A stretch of DNA of 64,000 nucleotides from Pseudalgibacter ostreae (GTDB lineage Bacteria > Bacteroidota > Bacteroidia > Flavobacteriales > Flavobacteriaceae). The translations under genes were made by a program, and so were the position numbers. Below, piece after piece: positions 37,885 through 46,772 of this stretch (positions are counted from its first letter, which is position 1; every line of letters starts with the position of its first letter). The notes under the pieces are model-generated. The model did not search any database. It saw nothing but the letters and a program-made list of their open reading frames with translations, and was not told where the DNA came from. The DNA is taken from NCBI RefSeq assembly GCF_042427585.1, contig NZ_JBHMFC010000074.1, positions 62,001-126,000 of the forward strand. Reading direction: 5' to 3'.

Positions 37885-39882
37885 TTATTTATTTACCTTA
37901 ATATGAAAAGCAAAACCATTATTGCTCTTTACATTTAATTCCATTTTTGAATCTTTAGTCAACTTAGCTGTTTCAATTTTAACACGTGTTCTTGTTTTGA
38001 TAGTTTCATCATCGGTATACACTTTTGCCTTATAGGTTTGATTTGGGTCTAAGAAAGAAAAATCTAACACGGCTTTTCGTGCTTCGTCTCCATTAATTCC
38101 ACCTATAAACCACTCCTTTCCTTTTCTACGTGCAATGACACCAAGAGCTCCCATTTCAGCCTCTAACACTCTGGTTTCATCCCAAGTGGTTGGAACATTA
38201 TCAAAAAACTCCAATTCTGGTTCATTTCCAATATGGCGCGTATCACCCCATAAACCATCTTTTTTTTCTGGAGAAGCTGCTGGTTTATCATACCAATATA
38301 AAAATTGTAATGGACTGAAGATACAAACGGCTTTAGCCAATTGAGACGCCCGAGACCCCATAGCATCAACTCTGGTGCTATAATAACAAATCGTATTATC
38401 GGAAGCACCGGCAAGAGTACGCGTAAACATGCTAATTAAGGTATGGGCATTTGGCACGGTTTCTTCATCACCACGAATGCCTTCTTGTGTTAATAAATTT
38501 GGATAGGTTCTTGAAAAACCTGTAGGCCTATACTCATCATGTACATTCACAATCATGCCATAATCAGCAGCTTTTTTTATGGCCTCATGCATCCATGCTG
38601 TAGCTTCTTGATCACCAACCCGTACAAAACCGAATTTAATTCCCGCAATACCCCAGGTTTTAAACAAAGGCAATATCTCATCCAATTGCTTTTCTAAGGC
38701 ACGACGGTTTACATATAGAATAAGACCAATACCTCGCTCCTTTCCATAAGCCGTAACCGCTTCCATATCCAAAGGACCTTTAGAACGTTTAGGATCTAAA
38801 GCAACCGTAGTAGCATCAGATTCATTTTTCATTTCATCGCCATACCACCCGGCATCAAACATGATATACTGCATATTATGTTCTACCACAAAATCTATAG
38901 CAGCAAAGGCGCCTTGAGTGGTAAGCGTTGTTTCCCGCAACACTTTCCCTGGCTTGATCCAAGATTCGTCTGCAATTTCCGAAGGGTCGTTTAGGTTTTG
39001 AAGAATGTAATTGTTCTCTAACAATTCACCATGCGATTTCCCTATCATAACAACACGCCATGGGGATTGAAAAGGGAGCTTTTTATGAACTTTTACACCC
39101 TCACTATCTCGGTTTGAAATGATAGCGCCCGATATGGTATCCTGCTTCTGTTCGCCCATTTTTCCATCAAGCTCGGAAAGAATACTGTATTTTGAAGAGG
39201 TTCCCTTATTAAAACTTAGCCGCGCATAATCTACTAATTTTGCTTCTGCCAAGGCCACAACCAAACTATCGTTCACCTCGATAACTAGTGGACGTTCGGC
39301 CCCTGCCTCGAGTTGGCTGAGAGGAATTTTTTTGTATTCGCCTTGCGCCGTTAATTTTCCGGGCTCTCGTTTTGGTGTAGACCAAACTGGGTAATCCTTA
39401 TCAAAATTATAATGGATTATTTCATCTAACCCTATCTCAGAAATATTATTTTGCTCGGGTATTTCATAAGCAAAAGCAATCCCTTCGTTATATGCTCTAC
39501 CAATAAGATTGATTTGTGCCTCGCCCAATTTCAAATATATTTTTGTTTGATTGTAATGATCTGGAATGTTACTTAATTCGCTAAAATTAGAGTGCCATAC
39601 ATTATTCACTGTGGAGTTTTCAACTTTTAATATGGACAAATTACCAGAAAACTCTATTTCTTTAGAAAAAAGCTCTAATGTTGAAGGCAAAACCACATCT
39701 TGATTATCGTATTGTATCGAGAAGCTTAAGTTATTGCTATTTTCATCATAAAAGAAAGAAATCGTTTTAGTTCCATCTGGAGACACTAGTTCTGTTTTGT
39801 CTGATGCTTTACAAGCAAAAAGTACTAATGACATAATAATCATTAGAACAGGGTATCTCCCTTTTAATATTAAATTACACAT
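37885..39882 (-). CDS. GH97 family alpha-glycosidase (lipoprotein, 665 aa)
   Basis: The lipobox is LFAC after a membrane-type stretch. The N-terminal super-sandwich domain begins VSPDGTKTISFFYDE, the TIM barrel contains YIMFDAGWYGDEM and ends in the GH97 signature NEPELEFFDNVPTTWDETRV, and the C-terminal domain starts VIARRKGKEWFIGGING. Known GH97 enzymes split into inverting alpha-glucosidases and retaining alpha-galactosidases. At the place where retaining members have a nucleophilic Asp this protein has Gly in GIKFGFVRVGDQ near residue 414, which points to the inverting type; candidate Glu residues occur in VHDEYRP and LLTQEGIRGDEE. It follows a sulfatase gene by 29 bp and precedes GH30 by 2 bp. 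Confidence 0.92.
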   Translation of the reverse strand: MCNLILKGRYPVLMIIMSLVLFACKASDKTELVSPDGTKTISFFYDENSNNLSFSIQYDNQDVVLPSTLELFSKEIEFSGNLSILKVENSTVNNVWHSNFSELSNIPDHYNQTKIYLKLGEAQINLIGRAYNEGIAFAYEIPEQNNISEIGLDEIIHYNFDKDYPVWSTPKREPGKLTAQGEYKKIPLSQLEAGAERPLVIEVNDSLVVALAEAKLVDYARLSFNKGTSSKYSILSELDGKMGEQKQDTISGAIISNRDSEGVKVHKKLPFQSPWRVVMIGKSHGELLENNYILQNLNDPSEIADESWIKPGKVLRETTLTTQGAFAAIDFVVEHNMQYIMFDAGWYGDEMKNESDATTVALDPKRSKGPLDMEAVTAYGKERGIGLILYVNRRALEKQLDEILPLFKTWGIAGIKFGFVRVGDQEATAWMHEAIKKAADYGMIVNVHDEYRPTGFSRTYPNLLTQEGIRGDEETVPNAHTLISMFTRTLAGASDNTICYYSTRVDAMGSRASQLAKAVCIFSPLQFLYWYDKPAASPEKKDGLWGDTRHIGNEPELEFFDNVPTTWDETRVLEAEMGALGVIARRKGKEWFIGGINGDEARKAVLDFSFLDPNQTYKAKVYTDDETIKTRTRVKIETAKLTKDSKMELNVKSNNGFAFHIKVNK

Positions 39883-39911
39883 AATATATATATATTATTC
39901 TTATTAATATT

Positions 39912-41393
39912 CTATTCGTCTCGTACCCAAATATGACTTCCATCCAATAAATTTTTGTATTGGATTTCGAACTCAGCTTTTATCTTTTCAAAAACAGCGG
40001 GTTGTGTTTTAGATATATCTTCCGATTCACTGATATCTTTTGTAAGATTGAACAATACAAAATCGGTCAGTTTAGCACTTTTAATATAATCGATGTTTCC
40101 ATCATATAAATTATGAAAGTTAGGTACGGGCTTATTATCGACTTCTAAGCGTGCCATGATTTTATAATCACCATGTCTCATCGCCACCATTCTATCATTC
40201 AGGGCATCATAAAAAGCCCAGATTAATGGCTTACTTCTGTTGAAATTTCCATCTTTAAAAATGGTTACAAATGATTCGCCATCTAGAACTCTATTAGGTA
40301 ATTTAGCCCCAGAAAGCTCTGCAAATGTTGGTAATAAATCCAATGCAGAAACGACTTTATCGGATGTGCCTGTGAATGTTTTTTCACCCAACCAATTAAT
40401 GATACCTGGTACTCTAAAACCCGCTTCATTCGTCCAAAGTTTCATCCCTTTTAATTCGCCAGGCGAACCGTAAGAACGCTTGGCCCTCTCATAACGCATG
40501 AATGTTTCTGGACCATTATCCGATGAAAATACAATTAAGGTATTGTCTAAATTACTTGCTTTTAAATAAGCAACTAAACGGCCCACAGCTAAATCTACAT
40601 TTTCAACATTGGCAAAATATTCTGCTTCTTCTCTATTTTTAGCCAGCGGTAAATATTTCTGCACCAAATCTTCAGGTGATGCTACAGGTTCATGAGGTTC
40701 GTGAAATGCCACCTCTAGGAAAAATGGTTTATTCGTTTGTTTGTTTTCCAACCATTGTATGGCTTCACTAATAATTATTTGGCTGCTATACCCTTCAATT
40801 TCGCCAACTTCTTTCCCATTTCTAATAAAATTATTTGGGTTTTGATGACTAGGCGCGGCATTGTTATGCGTTGCAAACCAATAATCGAAACCAAAATCGT
40901 TTGGTTGGGGCTGTACACCTGAATTGAACCTTGAAGAACAATGCCATTTACCTACTAAACATGTTTCATAACCTACAGATTTTAATATCGCAGGAATGGT
41001 TTCCTCATGTGCTTGAAGATGCACCAAATCCCTATTATCCGGACTTTTTTTGATGCCTGGTATAAAATCATAAATACCTGCACGATTCGGACTCCTACCT
41101 GTAAGCAATCCAGCTCTTGATGGCGAACAAACAGGAGCCGAGGAATAAAAATTAGTTAATTTGATACCCGATGCTGCTAAGGCATCTAAATTTGAGGTTT
41201 TGATAATGGGATGACCAAATGATGCCAAATCGCCATAGCCAAGATCATCGCATAAAAAAACCACAATATTGGGTTGCTCTGCATATGTTTTTTGCTGAGA
41301 TACCTCTGCCGTTTTAGTAGTTTTATTCGTTTTACAAGATGTACTCACTAAACCAACAAAAATCAAAAAATATTTAATTATTTTAAAATCCAT
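39912..41393 (-). CDS. Family S1 sulfatase (lipoprotein, 493 aa)
   Basis: A lipoprotein signal with lipidated Cys20 (VGLVSTSCK) is followed by PNIVVFLCDDLGYGDLASFG, giving the metal Asp pair at 49-50, then CSPSR with the formylglycine cysteine at 89 and LLTGRSPNRAG, VGKWHC and SSDNGPET. DDLGYGD is typical of the arylsulfatase A-like groups, so this enzyme differs in subfamily from the DDLNDW sulfatases further right. Position between the CE1-like esterase (6-bp gap) and GH97 (29-bp gap) places it in the middle of the central operon. The lipid anchor suggests a membrane location, inner leaflet of the outer membrane or the cell surface. Confidence 0.94.
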   Translation of the reverse strand: MDFKIIKYFLIFVGLVSTSCKTNKTTKTAEVSQQKTYAEQPNIVVFLCDDLGYGDLASFGHPIIKTSNLDALAASGIKLTNFYSSAPVCSPSRAGLLTGRSPNRAGIYDFIPGIKKSPDNRDLVHLQAHEETIPAILKSVGYETCLVGKWHCSSRFNSGVQPQPNDFGFDYWFATHNNAAPSHQNPNNFIRNGKEVGEIEGYSSQIIISEAIQWLENKQTNKPFFLEVAFHEPHEPVASPEDLVQKYLPLAKNREEAEYFANVENVDLAVGRLVAYLKASNLDNTLIVFSSDNGPETFMRYERAKRSYGSPGELKGMKLWTNEAGFRVPGIINWLGEKTFTGTSDKVVSALDLLPTFAELSGAKLPNRVLDGESFVTIFKDGNFNRSKPLIWAFYDALNDRMVAMRHGDYKIMARLEVDNKPVPNFHNLYDGNIDYIKSAKLTDFVLFNLTKDISESEDISKTQPAVFEKIKAEFEIQYKNLLDGSHIWVRDE

Positions 41394-41399
41394 TTCGAT

Positions 41400-42221
41400 T
41401 TAGCTTTTTGATAGGTTAAAAAAATCATTGAAATAAAGCATTTGATATTTTATGGAATTACTCCAATATGCATTGGTATGCCCTCCGGGCCTTTCTATAT
41501 AATCATGTGGAATATTTCGTTCTAAGAGTTTTTTATGGAGCCTAAGGTTCGCATCATAAAAGAAATCGTCTACCCCACAATCAAACATAAATTTTAAATT
41601 TTTCCCATCTAGCAAATGCACTAAATTGATTACCGTATGCCCCTCCCAATTTAATGGGTGTTCTGCATATGCTCCCAATCGTTTCGCAATATCCCATCGC
41701 AAAGGAAAAGGCCTAATATCTACACCACCACTCATACTAGCCGCTACTGCCCAAATATCGGGATGTTTAAATGCTAGAAACAAAGCACCATGACCGCCCA
41801 TACTGAAGCCTGAAATCGCTCTATGTGCCTTAGAGGCCTTGGTGTTATATGACTGATCTATTTTTGAAACCAATTCTTTCGAAATATAGGTTTCATATTG
41901 CATAGTGCGGTCTATGGGACTATCGAAATACCAGCTTGTTTTACCGCCATCAGGACACACAATGATAACATTATACATGTCGGCATACTGCTTTATTTCA
42001 GGAGCTTTTGCCAACCATGCTTTATGATCGCCGCCTGCACCGTGAAGCAAATAAACTACAGAATACGCTGGTCCTTTTTTTGAATAAGAATCGGGCGTTA
42101 TAACAACATTTTTTATAGCCTTATCCATCACTTTACTAGATACTACAAGCGTATCGATGTTTGAAGCAAACAGTGTTGCTGCAAAACAGAATGATAATAT
42201 AAAACCTATAGCTTTTTTCAT
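41400..42221 (-). CDS. CE1-like putative esterase (273 aa)
   Basis: The signal peptide covers about residues 1-19. This is an alpha/beta hydrolase of the feruloyl/acetyl-xylan esterase D type: VVYLLHGAGGDHKAWL, the nucleophile Ser in ISGFSMGGHGALF near 138, an Asp in FDCGVDDFFYDANL and the base His in RPGGHTNAYW near 249. Family members release acyl groups from cell-wall glycans. It is one of four esterase genes in the window, each of a different fold or subfamily, which suggests a substrate with more than one kind of ester. It lies 20 bp after the MFS porter gene. Confidence 0.88.
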   Translation of the reverse strand: MKKAIGFILSFCFAATLFASNIDTLVVSSKVMDKAIKNVVITPDSYSKKGPAYSVVYLLHGAGGDHKAWLAKAPEIKQYADMYNVIIVCPDGGKTSWYFDSPIDRTMQYETYISKELVSKIDQSYNTKASKAHRAISGFSMGGHGALFLAFKHPDIWAVAASMSGGVDIRPFPLRWDIAKRLGAYAEHPLNWEGHTVINLVHLLDGKNLKFMFDCGVDDFFYDANLRLHKKLLERNIPHDYIERPGGHTNAYWSNSIKYQMLYFNDFFNLSKS

Positions 42222-42241
42222 CTTATTTAATGTCCTTTTTA

Positions 42242-43567
42242 TTATTTTTTCAGAATGATATCTTCTAATTCCTCTAATGTTTTTCCTTTGGTCTCGGGCA
42301 TCATAAAGGCTACAAATAACAATTGCAGCACCATCATTCCAGCAAACACCAAGAATACCACCCCTGGCCCAATCATTGGATGACTAAATAAAAATGGAAT
42401 TAATGAAGGAATAATAGCTGCTAAAATCCAATGTGTAGAACTACCAAATGCTTGACCCGATGCTCTTAAATGGTTCGGGAATATTTCAGATACAAATACC
42501 CAAATTACGGCCCCTTGTCCAATAGCATGTGCTGCAATAAACAAGAACAAGAAAATGGGTATGGACATACCTGTCCAACCTAGAAAAAAGGCAGCCGACA
42601 CTAAACCCAATGAAATAATATAGCCTACAGACCCCATATACATCAAGGTTTTTCTCCCTAATTTATCTATTAAAAAGACTCCTAAAAGCGTAAAAACAAG
42701 GTTAGTAAACCCAATACCTATACTGCTTAACAAAGCGGTACTTTCCCCCAGACCAGCTTCTTCAAAAATACGCGGCGCGTAATATAAAAAAGCATTAATT
42801 CCTGAAAACTGGTTAAAAAACGCGATTAAAAACGCTAACATTAAAGGAAATCTGTATTTTTTAATGAAGATGTTTTCAGACTTATCACTTTTATCAGAAT
42901 GCGTGTTAAATTCTCTTATTTGTTCTTCAACATCTATATCTGGATTTATTAATTTCAAGACCTTTCTTGCTTCATCCACTCTTGATTGCGACAATAGCCA
43001 TCTTGGACTTCTTGGTACTTTTAGTGCAAATAAAATATATAAAACGGCAGGAATCGCTTCAACACCAAGCATCCAGCGCCATGCATTTTCACCTATATCA
43101 CTTAAAAGGTAATTAGACAAATAAGCTATTAAAATACCAAAAACAATATTAAATTGATACATGGCCACTAAGCGTCCCCTACTTTTAGCCGGAGCAATTT
43201 CGGAAATATAGGCAGGAGCAGCAATGGTTGATGCACCTACACCAAGACCACCTATAAAACGGGCAAAAGCAAACACATAAGGATCATTGGCCAAAGCTGA
43301 ACCTATGGCCGATATGGCAAATAAAATACCAATAACAATAAGTGTGTTTTTACGGCCGAACGTATTAGTAGGAATACCCCCAAAAATAGCTCCAAAAACA
43401 GTTCCCCAGAGAGCCATGCCCATAACGACTACTCCATGAAAAGCATCGGAAGACTCCCACAGCGTTTGTAATTTTTTATCGGCTCCAGAAATGACCACAA
43501 CATCAAATCCAAATAAGAAACCAGCTAGAGCGGCAGTAATAGACCATAATATTATTTTTTTATTCAT
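42242..43567 (-). CDS. MFS sugar porter (xylose/hexose:H+ symporter family, 441 aa)
   Basis: Twelve hydrophobic helices fill the 441 residues. Sugar-porter motifs are all present: FGFDVVVISG in helix 1, GRKNTL after helix 2, RFIGGLGVGAS and SRGRLVAMYQ, PRSPRWLLSQSR before the central loop, GRKTLMYMG, and the closing PETKGKTLEELE. It would carry a monosaccharide across the inner membrane; fucose or another released sugar is the natural guess, though fucose permeases of the FucP type belong to a different MFS family. It is the only inner-membrane transporter in the window and sits between the propeller protein and the CE1-like esterase. Confidence 0.93.
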   Translation of the reverse strand: MNKKIILWSITAALAGFLFGFDVVVISGADKKLQTLWESSDAFHGVVVMGMALWGTVFGAIFGGIPTNTFGRKNTLIVIGILFAISAIGSALANDPYVFAFARFIGGLGVGASTIAAPAYISEIAPAKSRGRLVAMYQFNIVFGILIAYLSNYLLSDIGENAWRWMLGVEAIPAVLYILFALKVPRSPRWLLSQSRVDEARKVLKLINPDIDVEEQIREFNTHSDKSDKSENIFIKKYRFPLMLAFLIAFFNQFSGINAFLYYAPRIFEEAGLGESTALLSSIGIGFTNLVFTLLGVFLIDKLGRKTLMYMGSVGYIISLGLVSAAFFLGWTGMSIPIFLFLFIAAHAIGQGAVIWVFVSEIFPNHLRASGQAFGSSTHWILAAIIPSLIPFLFSHPMIGPGVVFLVFAGMMVLQLLFVAFMMPETKGKTLEELEDIILKK

Positions 43568-43603
43568 GCTATATGTATTAATTAGTTTTAGTTTTATTAT
43601 AGT

Positions 43604-44689
43604 TTATTTTAATGGAAGCACCATGTTCCATGTTTTTGTACCATTACCAAATCCTCCAGGGCCATCCATGGTTGCAAAGAAAATATGTGTAGGCTTGCCA
43701 TTTTCCACAAATACAAATGGGCGCTCTAATTGTCCTTGTTTTATCGTTTTGCCATTATCCCATTTTACTGTTTTGGTATAGGCTTTAGGATCCTCGTCCA
43801 AAACCCAATGAAGACCATCTTTAGAGTGTGCTAAAAGACCATCGCCCTGTCCTCCAGTAATTAGCCCTCTTTGATCTTTGGCTATCATATGAAACCCGTC
43901 GTTATCACTCCATAAATGTGGATCTTCTACCTCACCAAACCGTGCCATTGAAAACAAAGGCTCATCCCCCATTACCGTATAGGTTCCATCAAATGACGGA
44001 GCCGTTGCTACACCAATACTCATATCGCTTTGCTGAATCCCATCTTCTTTATAGCTTCTGCCTTTAAAAAGCAGAATCACCGACCCATCTGCTTTAATTA
44101 AAGGTGACGGATTAGATGTTAAAAAACTGTAATACGTATTAGGTTTAACATCTAAAATAGGAGCTTCCAAACGCTTCCACGGCCCATAAGGACTTTTAGA
44201 TGTCGCAATGCCCACACGCTTTCCCCATCTACTTGCAATACACCATTTACTGGATAAATCGAATTCCTTTACATTTTCTGTAGTAACCTCTTCAAATGGG
44301 TGAGTAGATCCCATATAATATAAAATATAAGTATCCTTATGTTTTACAACCTTAGGGTTATGGCAGGATTTTCCATCCCAATACTGAGCTCCTCTATTTC
44401 CTAATGCAACATCCTTGAATGTATAAGGCCCTTGTGGTGTACTGGACACCGCATGCACAATTTCTGAAGCGACCATCCAACCGGGGTGAAATGGCAACAT
44501 CTTTGGCCATCTAGACGCGTACATATGATAGACCCCGTCATCCCCTTTTATAACAGAACTTCCCCAAACCCAATAACCTTCCATTTGAAAACCGCCATTT
44601 ACTGGTGCTTCTTTTAAATTGTCGAAAATTGGATTTTGTGCGCTACAAGAGAGTACAAACCCAAATAAAAATAGAATACGATATATCAT
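43604..44689 (-). CDS. Five-bladed beta-propeller glycosidase-like protein (GH43/GH117-like, 361 aa)
   Basis: I place the start at 44689, giving the signal MIYRILFLFGFVLSCSAQ; a longer frame from 44758 would overlap the GH29 gene by 52 bp and would put the signal in the middle. Propeller blades are visible through repeated patterns: SSVIKGDDGVYHMYASRWP, CHNPKVVKHKDTYILYYMG, TSNPSPLIKADGSVILLFKG, EVEDPHLWSDNDGFHMIAKD and ERPFVFVENGKPTHIFFATM. Acidic residues at blade starts resemble the GH43/GH62/GH117 fold group. I cannot place it in a numbered family. The gene lies 17 bp after GH29 and 36 bp before the MFS gene. Confidence 0.75.
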   Translation of the reverse strand: MIYRILFLFGFVLSCSAQNPIFDNLKEAPVNGGFQMEGYWVWGSSVIKGDDGVYHMYASRWPKMLPFHPGWMVASEIVHAVSSTPQGPYTFKDVALGNRGAQYWDGKSCHNPKVVKHKDTYILYYMGSTHPFEEVTTENVKEFDLSSKWCIASRWGKRVGIATSKSPYGPWKRLEAPILDVKPNTYYSFLTSNPSPLIKADGSVILLFKGRSYKEDGIQQSDMSIGVATAPSFDGTYTVMGDEPLFSMARFGEVEDPHLWSDNDGFHMIAKDQRGLITGGQGDGLLAHSKDGLHWVLDEDPKAYTKTVKWDNGKTIKQGQLERPFVFVENGKPTHIFFATMDGPGGFGNGTKTWNMVLPLK

Positions 44690-44706
44690 TATATTAAGAA
44701 AATTCT

Positions 44707-46467
44707 TTAGTTTTTTATGGGTTGAATTTTTATTTCCTTTAAGTTTATAGGGTTCCACTGTTCTGCTACTGGCATTAAAGAAAATTCATATTTGCCCGCT
44801 TTCTCAATGTTAAAATGGCCAAGATCTAGAGTTTTAAATCGCTTAGGATTGTCTCCGCTAGCAGGTATTTTTACAATTTTTGATTTGCCATTAAATAGAA
44901 CAGTGATTTCTGTTTCCTTATCTCCAGAATATCCAATCTCTATAGCATAACGCCCTGGTTGATCCATCTCAAGGGTCCAATATACCCTCGCTGTTTCACT
45001 GTCCCAGCTTCCTACACAATCCAAATGATCATTATATAACGCCCCAGGGCCTTGTAAATTTTCATATTGCGCCCTAAATGCGGGTAGCACCACAAGCCCC
45101 GATTCATCCTGTACTAATGGCTTTTGAGGCAAAGCATTGGGCATATCTTTTAATTTCAAAACAATTACTGAAGCCACATTATCTGGTGCTGCCCCTGTTA
45201 ACTTAAGCCGAATGCCATCTTCTAAGGTTTCGGTTTTAAAGGTTCTATTTTTATCGGTGAGCAAATAAGAAGACTCTACCTCATTATTTAGCCCAATAGA
45301 GAGCGTTGCGCCATCCTTCCAGTCGTACACATGTAAATAAAGCAAGCCTTTATTGTCGACTTCTTTCATGGTAATTCTTCCCCATGCAGGCTCATTATTT
45401 GTAGGACTTGCCTGTGTACCGTATATGGCTTCGCTATTCGCATCCATCCAAGTGCCTATTGCTTTTAAACGCTCTACGGCCTCTGGCCTTAAAGTACCTT
45501 CCCGGGTAGGGCTCACATTAAGCAAATAATTACCGCCTTTACTACTTTGATCTATTAAATTACGGATTAAAGTAGGAATGGATTTAAAGTTATCATCATC
45601 ACTACGGTAGCCCCAACTTCCGCTAATAGGTTGACATAGCTCCCAATATTTTATTTCCGGTTGATACCTTGGTCCGTTTCTTTCAAAAGTTTTATGGTCT
45701 CCTGGATAAGCATCACCTAAACGATCGTTAGTAATGATACCTGGCTGAAGTGCCCTGGTGATATGATGCAAACTATCCACTACAGATTTTGTCATTTCCC
45801 GTGGTGTATCCCACCAAAATATAGCAATGGGGCCGTATTCTGTTAACAATTGTTTGACTTCGGGAAGTGCTTTTTCATACACATACTCATCACTACTAAC
45901 ACGCTTTATATTTTTATCCCAACTATTGCCTAAGCCTCCAGGGTGATGCCAATCTTGTGCTTGAGAGTAATAAAACCCAAATTTTATTCCTTGTTCCTGG
46001 CAAGCTTTAGCCAATTCTTTCAATACATCCCGTTTAAAAGGGGTGGCATCAAAAATGTTATAATTGGTAGCTTTAGAGTTAAACATAGAAAAACCATCAT
46101 GATGTTTGGCTGTTATCACCATATATTTCATTCCCGCTTGCTTAGCCAAGCCCACAAATTCTGCTGCATTAAATTTTGTAGGGTTAAATTCTGCTGCAAA
46201 TTTCTCATATTCACTAATAGGGATTTTCCCCTTATTCATAATCCATTCCGCACTATTGGTTTGTGCTTCTCCCTTATAAAAACCGGCAGGAACGGTATAA
46301 ATTCCCCAATGGATAAACATACCAAATCGAGCCTCTTCCCACCATGCCATACGCTCTTCTTCTGAAAGATTTTTTACCTCAGAAACCTTTATTGCATTAG
46401 CATTTTGCTTACATGCCGAATTAAACATAAAGGACACCAACCCCACCAATACTAATACTTTTTTCAT
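44707..46467 (-). CDS. GH29 alpha-L-fucosidase with C-terminal carbohydrate-binding-like domain (lipoprotein, 586 aa)
   Basis: The start at 46467 gives MKKVLVLVGLVSFMFNSAC, a lipoprotein signal with Cys19; an in-frame ATG at 46512 would only add a non-signal leader. The barrel shows RFGMFIHWGIYTVP, ITAKHHDGFSMFNS and the nucleophile Asp220 in IFWWDTP. A beta-sandwich follows (about 365-455), then an additional sandwich (about 475-586; YSGDKETEITVLFNGKS) like CBM35-type or malectin-like modules. The variant WWDT in place of WFDG and the extra module separate it from the other GH29, so different fucose linkages are likely. It is the first gene of the central operon: a bidirectional terminator lies 241 bp upstream. 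Confidence 0.93.
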   Translation of the reverse strand: MKKVLVLVGLVSFMFNSACKQNANAIKVSEVKNLSEEERMAWWEEARFGMFIHWGIYTVPAGFYKGEAQTNSAEWIMNKGKIPISEYEKFAAEFNPTKFNAAEFVGLAKQAGMKYMVITAKHHDGFSMFNSKATNYNIFDATPFKRDVLKELAKACQEQGIKFGFYYSQAQDWHHPGGLGNSWDKNIKRVSSDEYVYEKALPEVKQLLTEYGPIAIFWWDTPREMTKSVVDSLHHITRALQPGIITNDRLGDAYPGDHKTFERNGPRYQPEIKYWELCQPISGSWGYRSDDDNFKSIPTLIRNLIDQSSKGGNYLLNVSPTREGTLRPEAVERLKAIGTWMDANSEAIYGTQASPTNNEPAWGRITMKEVDNKGLLYLHVYDWKDGATLSIGLNNEVESSYLLTDKNRTFKTETLEDGIRLKLTGAAPDNVASVIVLKLKDMPNALPQKPLVQDESGLVVLPAFRAQYENLQGPGALYNDHLDCVGSWDSETARVYWTLEMDQPGRYAIEIGYSGDKETEITVLFNGKSKIVKIPASGDNPKRFKTLDLGHFNIEKAGKYEFSLMPVAEQWNPINLKEIKIQPIKN

Positions 46468-46550
46468 AGACGCTACGTTTACAATCGTGTAATGATTAAT
46501 CATAGAAAACATAATACAATAATAAAAATTATAGTTTTTATTGAGTATAA

Positions 46551-46587
46551 ATCATGACTCATACCGTATTAACTATTGCTCATTTAA
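46551..46587 (-). promoter_or_regulatory. Candidate second operator resembling the susC repeat
   Basis: On the minus strand 46572-46587 reads TTAAATGAGCAATAGT, sharing 12 of 16 bases with TTAAATGGGCTATAAG of the susC repeat. A weaker copy exactly 21 bp away keeps ATGAG (CTCAT on the plus strand at 46558 and 46579). It lies 84-120 bp before the GH29 start codon. If real, the same regulator drives both units; the match is modest for AT-rich DNA. Confidence 0.3.
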
Positions 46588-46707
46588 ATGATAATGCATG
46601 TGAGATACTTTAAGGCAGGCATTTAAAAATTAAAAACCATACCGATTTTATCTATTGGCATATTTCCCATTAAGCCCCCACTAAACGTATCCACATCTAT
46701 AATAAAG

Positions 46708-46736
46708 AAAAACCACCCAATAGCGGGTGGCTTTTT
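46708..46736 (-). terminator. Bidirectional rho-independent terminator after GH2
   Basis: CCACCC at 46713-46718 pairs with GGGTGG at 46725-46730 around a six-base loop, with A5 on the left and T5 on the right, so it has a T run on either strand. On the minus strand it stands 37 bp after the GH2 stop codon and ends the 17-kb right-hand operon. The stem is G-C-rich and stands out in this AT-rich DNA. Confidence 0.85.
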
Positions 46737-46772
46737 ACACTACTTTATAATCTGTTACCCATCATAAAAGCT

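Larger units (their letters stand above)
46468..46772. other. 305-bp intergenic region between GH2 and GH29 operons
   Basis: No gene is apparent. The right part contains the hairpin at 46708-46736; the left part should hold the promoter of the 23-kb GH29 operon. I saw no TAnnTTTG box. A 16-mer resembling the susC repeat is at 46572-46587 and a weaker copy lies 21 bp to its left. Confidence 0.5.

Noticed and set aside
44690..44758. Longer N-terminus of the propeller protein starting at 44758
   Set aside because: It would overlap GH29 by 52 bp and bury the signal peptide 23 residues inside; the start at 44689 is better.
45943..46365. 140-codon open frame on the plus strand inside GH29
   Set aside because: It is antisense to the conserved barrel of a clear GH29, and its translation shows no domain or codon pattern of a real protein. 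The same applies to the other plus-strand frames such as 24114-24500.
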